Part shown: in pieces, positions 25,153 through 35,366 of the stretch
Layout: each line of letters begins with the position of its first letter
Position numbering within the stretch: the stretch's first letter is position 1
From: Eledone cirrhosa
Lineage: Eukaryota; Mollusca; Cephalopoda; Octopoda; Eledonidae
Reading direction: 5' to 3'
Assembly (NCBI GenBank): GCA_964016885.1
Contig: OZ024759.1
Coordinates: 5,413,794 to 5,477,793 of the forward strand
Length of the DNA: 64,000 bases
Position numbers and translations under genes: made by a program
Notes under the pieces: model-generated
What the model was told of the DNA's origin: nothing
Database searches by the model: none
The model's input: the letters and a program-made list of their open reading frames with translations, nothing else

Positions 25153-26930
25153 ATGGTACTAGCTGTCAGAAGTAACTCCACTGTTGGTGAGAATTCATTT
25201 AAGTTCATGGTACTAGCTGTCAGAAGTAACTCCACTGTTGGTGAGAATTCATTTAAGTTCATGGTATTAGCTGTCAGAAGTAACTCCACTGTTGGTGAGA
25301 ATTCATTTAAGTTCATGGTATTAGTTGTCAGAAGTAACTCCAATGTTGGTGAGAATTCATTTAAGTTCATGGTACGAGCTGTCAGAAGTAACTCCACTGT
25401 TGGTGAGAACTCATTTAAGTTCATGGTATTAGCTGTCAGAAGTAACTCCACTGTTGGTGAGAATTCATTTAAGTTCATGGTATTAGCTGTCAGAAGTAAC
25501 TCCACTGTTGGTGAGAATTCATTTAAGTTCATGGTACTAGCTGTCAGAAGTAACTCCACTGTTGGTGAGAATTCATTTAAGTTCATGGTATTAGCTGTCA
25601 GAAGTAACTCCACTGTTGGTGAGAATTCATTTAAGTTCATGGTACTAGCTGTCAGAAGTAACTCCACTGTTGGTGAGAATTCATTTAAGTCATGGTATTA
25701 GCTGTCAGAAGTAACTCCGATGTTGGTGAGAATTCATTTAAGTCATGGTACTAGCTGTCAGAAGTAACTCCAATGTTGGTGAGAATTCATTTAAGTTCAT
25801 GGTATTAGCTGTCAGAAGGAACTCCACTGTTGGTGAGAATTCATTTAAGTTCATGGTATTAGCTGTCAGAAGTAACTCCACTGTTGGTGAGAATTCATTT
25901 AAGTTCATGGTACTAGCTGTCAGAAGTAACTCCACTGTTGGTGAGAATTCAGTTAAGTTCATGGTACTAGCTGTCAGAAGTAACTCCACTGTTGGTGAGA
26001 ATTCAGTTAAGTTCATGGTATTAGCTGTCAGAAGGAACTCCACTGTTGGTGAGAATTCATTTAAGTTCATGGTATTAGCTGTCAGAAGTAACTCCACTGT
26101 TGGTGAGAATTCATTTAAGTTCATGGTACTAGCTGTCAGAAGTAACTCCACTGTTGGTGAGAATTCATTTAAGTTCATGGTATTAGTTGTCAGAAGTAAC
26201 ACCAATGTTGGTGAGAATTAATTTAAATCATGGTATTAGTTGTCAGAAGTAACTCCAATGTTGGTGAGAATTCATTTAAGTCATGGTACTAGCTGTCAGA
26301 AGTAACTCCAATGTTGGTGAGAATTCATTTAAGTTCATGGTATTAGCTGTCAGAAGGAACTCCACTGTTGGTGAGAATTCATTTAAGTTCATGGTACTAG
26401 CTGTCAGAAGTAACTCCACTGTTGGTGAGAATTCATTTAAGTTCATGGTACTAGCTGTCAGAAGTAACTCCACTGTTGGTGAGAATTCATTTAAGTTCAT
26501 GGTACTAGCTGTCAGAAGTAACTCCACTGTTGGTGAGAATTCAGTTAAGTTCATGGTATTAGTTGTCAGAAGTAACTCCACTGTTTGTGAGAATTAATTT
26601 AAATCATGGTATTAGTTGTCAGAAGTAACTCCAATGTTGGTGAGAATTCATTTAAGTTCATGGTACTAGCTGTCAGAAGTAACTCCACTGTTGGTGAGAA
26701 TTCATTTAAGTTCATGGTATTAGCTGTCAGAAGTAACTCCACTGTTGGTGAGAATTCATTTAAGTCATGGTATTAGCTGTCAGAAGTAACTCCATTGTTG
26801 GTGAGAATTCATTTAAGTCATGGTACTAGCTGTCAGAAGTAACTCCACTGTTGGTGAGAATTCAGTTAAGTTCATGGTATTAGTTGTCAGAAGTAACTCC
26901 ACTGTTTGTGAGAATTAATTTAAATCATGG
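25153..26930. repeat. Partial copy of the 15.9-17.5 kb string
   Basis: Positions 25153-25701 follow the 15910 series but lack three monomers. Positions 25745-26221 match 16664-17140 (offset 9,081 bp) without the private TTCATTGTAC change of that copy. From 26,283 the order departs and joins the series that leads into the 1,396-bp repeats. AACTCATTT at 25,410 is a private loss of the EcoRI site. Confidence 0.76.
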
Positions 26931-29900
26931 TATTAGTTGTCAGAAGTAACTCCAATGTTGGTGAGAATTCATTTAAGTTCATGGTACTAGCTGTCAGAAG
27001 TAACTCCACTGTTGGTGAGAATTCATTTAAGTTCATGGTATTAGCTGTCAGAAGTAACTCCACTGTTGGTGAGAATTCATTTAAGTCATGGTATTAGCTG
27101 TCAGAAGTAACTCCATTGTTGGTGAGAATTCATTTAAGTCATGGTACTAGCTGTCAGAAGTAACTCCACTGTTGGTGAGAATTCATTTAAGTTCATGGTA
27201 CTAGCTGTCAGAAGTAACTCCACTGATTGTGAGAATTCATTTAAGTTCATGGTACTAGCTGTCAGAAGTAACTCCACTGTTGGTGAGAATTCATTTAAGC
27301 TCATGGTACTAGCTCTCAGAAGTAACTCCACTGTTGGTGAGAATTCATTTAAGTTCATGGTACTAGCTGTCAGAAGTAACTCCAATGTTCGTGAGAATTC
27401 ATTTAAGTTCATGGTATTAGCTGTCAGAAGGAACTCCACTGTTGGTGAGAATTCATTTAAGTTCATGGTATTAGCTGTCAGAAGTAACTCCACTGTTGGT
27501 GAGAATTCATTTAAGTTCATGGTACTAGTTGTCAGAAGTAACTCCACTGTTGGTGAGAATTCATTTAAGTTCATGGTATTAGTTGTCAGAAGTAACTCCA
27601 CTGTTGGTGAGAATTCATTTAAGTCATGGTATTAGTTGTCAGAAGTAACTCCAATGTTGGTGAGAATTCATTTAAGTTCATGGTACTAGCTGTCAGAAGT
27701 AACTCCACTGTTGGTGAGAATTCATTTAAGTTCATGGTATTAGCTGTCAGAAGTAACTCCACTGTTGGTGAGAATTCATTTAAGTCATGATATTAGCTGT
27801 CAGAAGTAACACCATTGTTGGTGAGAATTCATTTAAGTCATGGTACTAGCTGTCAGAAGTAACACCACTGTTGGTGAGAATTAATTTAAATCATGGTATT
27901 AGTTGTCAGAAGTAACTCCAATGTTGGTGAGAATTCATTTAAGTCATGGTACTAGCTGTCAGAAGTAACTCCACTGTTGGTGAGAATTCAGTTAAGTTCA
28001 TGGTACTAGCTGTCAGAAGTAACTCCTCTGTTGGTGAGAATTCAGTTAAGTTCATGGTATTAGCTGTCAGAAGGAACTCCACTGTTGGTGAGAATTCATT
28101 TAAGTTCATGGTATTAGCTGTCAGAAGTAACTCCACTGTTGGTGAGAATTCATTTAAGTTCATGGTACTAGCTGTCAGAAGTAACTCCACTGTTGGTGAG
28201 AATTCATTTAAGTTCATGGTACTAGCTGTCAGAAGTAACTCCACTGTTGGTGAGAATTCAGTTAAGTTCATGGTATTAGTTGTCAGAAGTAACTCCACTG
28301 TTGGTGAGAATTAATTTAAATCATGGTATTAGTTGTCAGAAGTAACTCCAATGTTGGTGAGAATTCATTTAAGTTCATGGTACTAGCTGTCAGAAGTAAC
28401 TCCACTGTTGGTGAGAATTCATTTAAGTTCATGGTATTAGCTGTCAGAAGTAACTCCACTGTTGGTGAGAATTCATTTAAGTCATGGTATTAGCTGTCAG
28501 AAGTAACTCCATTGTTGGTGAGAATTCATTTAAGTCATGGTACTAGCTGTCAGAAGTAACTCCACTGTTGGTGAGAATTCATTTAAGTTCATGGTACTAG
28601 CTGTCAGAAGTAACTCCACTGATTGTGAGAATTCATTTAAGTTCATGGTACTAGCTGTCAGAAGTAACTCCACTGTTGGTGAGAATTCATTTAAGCTCAT
28701 GGTACTAGCTCTCAGAAGTAACTCCACTGTTGGTGAGAATTCATTTAAGTTCATGGTACTAGCTGTCAGAAGTAACTCCAATGTTCGTGAGAATTCATTT
28801 AAGTTCATGGTATTAGCTGTCAGAAGGAACTCCACTGTTGGTGAGAATTCATTTAAGTTCATGGTATTAGCTGTCAGAAGTAACTCCACTGTTGGTGAGA
28901 ATTCATTTAAGTTCATGGTACTAGTTGTCAGAAGTAACTCCACTGTTGGTGAGAATTCATTTAAGTTCATGGTATTAGTTGTCAGAAGTAACTCCACTGT
29001 TGGTGAGAATTCATTTAAGTCATGGTATTAGTTGTCAGAAGTAACTCCAATGTTGGTGAGAATTCATTTAAGTTCATGGTACTAGCTGTCAGAAGTAACT
29101 CCACTGTTGGTGAGAATTCATTTAAGTTCATGGTATTAGCTGTCAGAAGTAACTCCACTGTTGGTGAGAATTCATTTAAGTCATGGTATTAGCTGTCAGA
29201 AGTAACACCATTGTTGGTGAGAATTCATTTAAGTCATGGTACTAGCTGTCAGAAGTAACACCACTGTTGGTGAGAATTAATTTAAATCATGGTATTAGTT
29301 GTCAGAAGTAACTCCAATGTTGGTGAGAATTCATTTAAGTCATGGTACTAGCTGTCAGAAGTAACTCCACTGTTGGTGAGAATTCAGTTAAGTTCATGGT
29401 ACTAGCTGTCAGAAGTAACTCCTCTGTTGGTGAGAATTCAGTTAAGTTCATGGTATTAGCTGTCAGAAGGAACTCCACTGTTGGTGAGAATTCATTTAAG
29501 TTCATGGTATTAGCTGTCAGAAGTAACTCCACTGTTGGTGAGAATTCATTTAAGTTCATGGTACTAGCTGTCAGAAGTAACTCCACTGTTGGTGAGAATT
29601 CATTTAAGTTCATGGTACTAGCTGTCAGAAGTAACTCCACTGTTGGTGAGAATTCAGTTAAGTTCATGGTATTAGTTGTCAGAAGTAACTCCACTGTTGG
29701 TGAGAATTAATTTAAATCATGGTATTAGTTGTCAGAAGTAACTCCAATGTTGGTGAGAATTCATTTAAGTTCATGGTACTAGCTGTCAGAAGTAACTCCA
29801 CTGTTGGTGAGAATTCATTTAAGTTCATGGTATTAGCTGTCAGAAGTAACTCCACTGTTGGTGAGAATTCATTTAAGTCATGGTATTAGCTGTCAGAAGT

Positions 29901-30427
29901 AACTCCATTGTTGGTGAGAATTCATTTAAGTCATGGTACTAGCTGTCAGAAGTAACTCCACTGTTGGTGAGAATTCATTTAAGTTCATGGTACTAGCTGT
30001 CAGAAGTAACTCCACTGTTGGTGAGAATTCATTTAAGTTCATGGTACTAGCTGTCAGAAGTAACTCCACTGTTGGTGAGAATTCATTTAAGCTCATGGTA
30101 CTAGCTGTCAGAAGTAACTCCACTGTTGGTGAGAATTCATTTAAGTTCATGGTACTAGCTGTCAGAAGTAACTCCAATGTTGGTGAGAATTCATTTAAGT
30201 TCATGGTATTAGCTGTCAGAAGGAACTCCACTGTTGGTGAGAATTCATTTAAGTTCATGGTATTAGCTGTCAGAAGTAACTCCACTGTTGGTGAGAATTC
30301 ATTTAAGTTCATGGTACTAGTTGTCAGAAGTAACTCCACTGTTGGTGAGAATTCATTTAAGTTCATGGTATTAGTTGTCAGAAGTAACTCCACTGTTGGT
30401 GAGAATTCATTTAAGTCATGGTATTAG
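26931..30427. repeat. 1,396-bp (26-monomer) HOR, about two and a half copies
   Basis: Matching landmarks lie at 27141, 28537 and 29933 and at 27946 and 29342, all 1,396 bp apart (26 x 54 - 8). The first two copies share rare substitutions: CTGATTGTG at 27225 and 28621, GCTCTCAG at 27315 and 28711, and GTTCGTG at 27390 and 28786. The third copy has consensus bases at these sites. The only difference I spotted between copies 1 and 2 is CATGATATT at 27790 against CATGGTATT at 29186. The third copy breaks up after about 30,430. Confidence 0.86.
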
Positions 30428-33400
30428 TTGTCAGAAGTAACTCCAATGTTGGTGAGAATTCATTTAAGTTCATGGTACTAGCTGTCAGAAGCAACTCCAC
30501 TGTTGGTGAGAATTCATTTAAGTTCATGGTATTAGCTGTCAGAAGTAACTCCACTGTTGGTGAGAATTCATTTAAGTCATGGTATTAGCTGTCAGAAGTA
30601 ACTCCATTGTTGGTGAGAATTCATTTGAGTCATGGTACTAGCTGTCAGAAGTAACTCCACTGTTGGTGAGAATTCATTTAAGTTCATGGTACTAGCTGTC
30701 AGAAGTAACTCCACTGTTGGTGAGAATTCATTTAAGTTCATGGTACTAGCTGTCAGAAGTAACTCCACTGTTGGTGAGAATTCATTTAAGTTCATGGTAC
30801 TAGCTGTCAGAAGTAACTCCACTGTTGGTGAGAATTCATTTAAGTCATGGTATTAGTTGTCAGAAGTAACTCCAATGTTGGTGAGAATTCATTTAAGTTC
30901 ATGGTACTAGCTGTCAGAAGTAACTCCACTGTTGGTGAGAATTCATTTAAGTTCATGGTATTAGCTGTCAGAAGTAACTCCACTGTTGGTGAGAATTCAT
31001 TTAAGTCATGGTATTAGCTGTCAGAAGTAACTCCACTGTTGGTGAGAATTCATTTAAGTCATGGTATTAGCTGTCAGAAGTAACTCCATTGTTGGTGAGA
31101 ATTCATTTAAGTCATGGTACTAGCTGTCAGAAGTAACTCCACTGTTGGTTAGAATTCATTTAAGTTCATGGTACTAGCTGTCAGAAGTAACTCCACTGTT
31201 GGTGAGAATTCATTTAAGTTCATGGTACTAGCTGTCAGAAGTAACTCCACTGTTGGTGAGAATTCATTTAAGTTCATGGTACTAGCTGTCAGAAGTAACT
31301 CCAATGTTGGTGAGAATTCATTTAAGTTCATGGTATTAGCTGTCAGAAGGAACTCCACTGTTGGTGAGAATTCATTTAAGTTCATGGTACTAGCTGTCAG
31401 AAGTAACTCCAATGTTGGTGAGAATTCATTTAAGTTCATGGTATTAGCTGTCAGAAGGAACTCCACTGTTGGTGAGAATTCATTTAAGTTCATGGTATTA
31501 GCTGTCAGAAGTAACTCCACTGTTGGTGAGAATTCATTTAAGTTCATGGTACTAGTTGTCAGAAGTAACTCCACTGTTGGTGAGAATTCATTTAAGTTCA
31601 TGGTATTAGCTGTCAGGAGTAACTCCACTGTTGGTGAGAATTCATTTAAGTCATGGTATTAGCTGTCAGAAGTAACTCCATTGTTGGTGAGAATTCATTT
31701 AAGTCATGGTACAAGCTGTCAGAAGTAACTCCACTGTTGGTGAGAATTCATTTAAGTTCATGGTACTAGCTGTCAGAAGTAACTCCACTGTTGGTGAGAA
31801 TTCATTTAAGTTCATGGTATTAGCTGTCAGAAGTAACTCCACTGTTGGTGAGAATTCATTTAAGGTCATGGTATTAGCTGTCAGAAGTAACTCCACTGTT
31901 GGTAAGAATTCATTTAAGTCATGGTATTAGCTGTCAGAAGTAACTCCAATGTTGGTGAGAATTCATTTAAGTTCATGGTATTAGCTGTCAGAAGGAACTC
32001 TACTGTTGGTGAGAATTCATTTAAGTTCATAGTATTAGCTGTCAGAAGTAACTCCACTGTTGGTGAGAATTCATTTAAGTTCATGGTACTAGCTGTCAGA
32101 AGTAACTCCAATGTTGGTGAGAATTCATTTAAGTTCATGGTACTAGCTGTCAGAAGTAACTCCACTGTTGGTGAGAATTCATTTAAGTTCATGGTACTAG
32201 CTGTCAGAAGTAACTCCTCTGTTGCTGAGAATTCAGTTAAGTTCATGGTACTAGCTGTCAGAAGTAACTCCTCTGTTGGTGAGAATTCAGTTAAGTTCAT
32301 GGTATTAGCTGTCAGAAGTAACTCCACTGTTGGTGAGAATTCATTTAAGTTCATGGTACTAGCTGTCAGAAGTAACTCCACTGTTGGTGAGAATTCATTT
32401 AAGTTCATGGTACTAGCTGTCAGAAGTAACTCCTCTGTTGGTGAGAATTCAGTTAAGTTCATGGTACTAGCTGTCAGAAGTAACTCCTCTGTTGGTGAGA
32501 ATTCAGTTAAGTTCATGGTATTAGCTGTCAGAAGTAACTCCACTGTTGGTGAGAATTCATTTAAGTTCATGGTACTAGCTGTCAGAAGTAACTCCACTGT
32601 TGGTGAGAATTCATTTAAGTTCATGGTACTAGCTGTCAGAAGTAACTCCACTGTTGGTGAGAATTCATTTAAGTTCATGGTACTAGCTGTCAGAAGTAAC
32701 TCCAATGTTGGTGAGAATTCATTTAAGTTCATGGTATTAGCTGTCAGAAGTAACTCCACTGTTGGTGAGAATTCATTTAAGTCATGGTATTAGCTGTCAG
32801 AAGTAACTCCATTGTTGGTGAGAATTCATTTAAGTCATGGTACTAGCTGTCAGAAGTAATTCCACTGTTGGTGAGAATTCATTTAAGTTCATGGTACTAG
32901 CTGTCAGAAGTAACTCCACTGTTGGTGAGAATTCATTTAAGTTCATGGTACTAGCTGTCAGAAGTAACTCCACTGTTGGTGAGAATTCATTTAAGTTCAT
33001 GGTACTAGCTGTCAGAAGTAACTCCACTGTTGGTGAGAATTCATTTAAGTTCATGGTACTAGCTGTCAGAAGTAACTCCAATGTTGGTGAGAATTCATTT
33101 AAGTTCATGGTATTAGCTGTCAGAGGTAACTCCACTGTTGGTGAGAATTCATTTAAGTCATGGTATTAGCTGTCAGAAGTAACTCCATTGTTGGTGAGAA
33201 TTCATTTAAGTCATGGTACTAGCTGTCAGAAGTAATTCCACTGTTGGTGAGAATTCATTTAAGTTCATGGTACTAGCTGTCAGAAGTAACTCCACTGTTG
33301 GTGAGAATTCATTTAAGTTCATGGTATTAGCTGTCAGAAGTAACTCCACTGTTGGTGAGAATTCATTTAAGTTCATGGTATTAGTTGTCAGAAGTAACGC

Positions 33401-33600
33401 CAATGTTGGTGAGAATTCATTTAAGTTCATGGTACTAGCTGTCAGAAGTAACTACACTGTTGGTGAGAATTCATTTAAGTTCATGGTATTAGCTGTCAGA
33501 AGTAACTCCACTGTTGGTGAGAATTCATTTAAGTTCATGGTATTAGCTGTCAGAAGTAACTCCACTGTTGGTGAGAATTCATTTAAGTCATGGTATTAGC
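30428..33600. repeat. Transition zone between two HOR families
   Basis: This stretch joins the left family (TCCGATG, TCAGTT and AATTAATTTAAATC variants) to the right family (GTCACTCC, AACCCCAATG, GAATACATT, AAGGCATGG and TAGTTTGTC variants). It contains a local 108-bp duplication near 31,280-31,495 (an AATG monomer and an AAGG monomer, twice). It also has a shared TAATTCC variant near 32,860 and 33,236, and several private changes (GGTTAGAATTC near 31,150, AAGGTCATGG near 31,864, GGTAAGAATTC near 31,903). Confidence 0.75.
31921..32793. repeat. Longest uninterrupted 54-bp-phase run, with 216-bp sub-repeat
   Basis: Sixteen consecutive monomers keep strict 54-bp spacing, the longest such run in the window. 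From about 32,140 to 32,640 a four-monomer pattern repeats with a 216-bp period: two monomers with TCCTCTGTTG and TCAGTT, then two with TCCACTGTTG and TCATTT. One monomer near 32,224 has GTTGCTGAG. The forward frame is open for 290 codons, but only because no 53-bp monomer interrupts it. I do not call it a gene. Confidence 0.85.
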
Positions 33601-35312
33601 TGTCAGAAGTAACTCCAATGTTGGTGAGAATTCATTTAAGTTCATGGTATTAGCTGTCAGAAGGAACTCTACTGTTGGTGAGAATTCATTTAAGTTCATG
33701 GTATTAGATCTCAGAAGTAACTCCACTGTTGGTGAGAATTCATTTAAGTTCATGGTATTAGCTGTCAGAAGTAACTCCACTGTTGGTGAGAATTCATTTA
33801 AGTTCATGGTACAAGCTGTCAGAAGTAACTCCAATGTTGGTGAGAATTCATTTAAGTTCATGGTATTAGCTGTCAGAAGTAACTCCACTGTTGGTGAGAA
33901 TTCATTTAAGTCATGGTATTAGCTGTCAGCAGCAACTCCAATGTTGGTGAGAATTCATTTAAGTCATGGTACTAGCTGTCAGAAGTAACTCCAATGTTGG
34001 TGAGAATTCATTTAAGTTCATGGTATTAGCTGTCAGAAGTAACTCCACTGTTAGTGAGAATTCATTTAAGTTCATGGTATTAGCTGTCAGAAGTAACTCC
34101 ACTGTTGGTGAGAATTCATTTAAGTCATGGTATTAGCTGTCAGAAGTAACTCCAATGTTGGTGAGAATTCATTTAATTTCATGGTATTAGCTGTCAGAAG
34201 TCACTCCACTGTTGGTGAGAATTCATTTAAGTTCATGGTACTAGCTGTCAGAAGTAACCCCAATGTTGGTGAGAATTCATTTAAGTTCATGGTATTAGCT
34301 GTCAGAAGTCACTCCAATGTTGGTGAGAATTCATTTAAGTTCATGGTATTAGCTGTCAGAAGTAACTCCACTGTTGGTGAGAATTCATTTAAGTTCATGG
34401 TATTAGCTGTCAGAAGTAACTCCACTGTTGGTGAGAATTCATTTAAGTTCATGGTACTAGCTGTCAGAAGTAACTCCACTGTTGGTGAGAATTCATTTAA
34501 GTTCATGGTATTAGCTGTCAGAAGTAACTCCACTGTTGGTGAGAATTCATTTAAGTTCATGGTATTAGTTGTCAGAAGTAACTCCAATGTTGGTGAGAAT
34601 TCATTTAAGTTCATGGTACTAGCTGTCAGAAGTAACTACACTGTTGGTGAGAATTCATTTAAGTTCATGGTATTAGCTGTCAGAAGTAACTCCACCGTTG
34701 GTGAGAATTCATTTAAGTTCATGGTATTAGCTGTCAGAAGTAACTCCACTGTTGGTGAGAATTCATTTAAGTCATGGTATTAGCTGTCAGAAGTAACTCC
34801 AATGTTGGTGAGAATTCATTTAAGTTCATGGTATTAGCTGTCAGAAGGAACTCTACTGTTGGTGAGAATCCATTTAAGTTCATGGTATTAGATGTCAGAA
34901 GTAACTCCACTGTTGGTGAGAATTCATTTAAGTTCATGGTATTAGCTGTCAGAAGTAACTCCACTGTTGGTGAGAATTCATTTAAGTTCATGGTACTAGC
35001 TGTCAGAAGTAACTCCAATGTTGGTGAGAATTCATTTAAGTTCATGGTATTAGCTGTCAGAAGTAACTCCACTGTTGGTGAGAATTCATTTAAGGCATGG
35101 TATTAGCTGTCAGAAGTAACTCCAATGTTGGTGAGAATTCATTTAAGTTCATGGTATTAGCTGTCAGAAGTAACTCCACTGTTGGTGAGAATTCATTTAA
35201 GTTCATGGTATTAGCTGTCAGAAGTAACTCCACTGTTGGTGAGAATTCATTTAAGTTCATGGTACTAGCTGTCAGAAGTAACTCCACTGTTGGTGAGAAT
35301 TCATTTAAGTTC

Positions 35313-35366
35313 ATGGTATTAGTTTGTCAGAAGTAACTCCACTGTTGGTGAGAATTCATTTAAGTC
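35313..35366. repeat. Monomer with compensated insertion and deletion (TAGTTTGTC type)
   Basis: An extra T (TTAGTTTGTCAG) near the start is balanced by the common T deletion at the end (AAGTCATGG), so the monomer remains 54 bp. It is followed by a monomer with TAGTTTTCAG and often AGAAATAACTCC. The pair recurs near 36,613, 39,895, 42,046, 43,608, 44,792, 46,352, 47,588, 49,150, 50,336, 51,894, 53,293, 54,100, 55,877, 57,274, 59,752, 61,527, 62,926 and 63,733. It is a landmark of the right-hand family and I did not see it left of 35 kb. Confidence 0.85.

Noticed and set aside
31921..32793. A 290-codon repeat protein gene on the forward strand (and a 281-codon frame opposite).
   Set aside because: The frame exists only because no 53-bp monomer interrupts this run. 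It has the same content as the rest of the satellite, both strands are equally open, and there is no non-repeat start or end domain.
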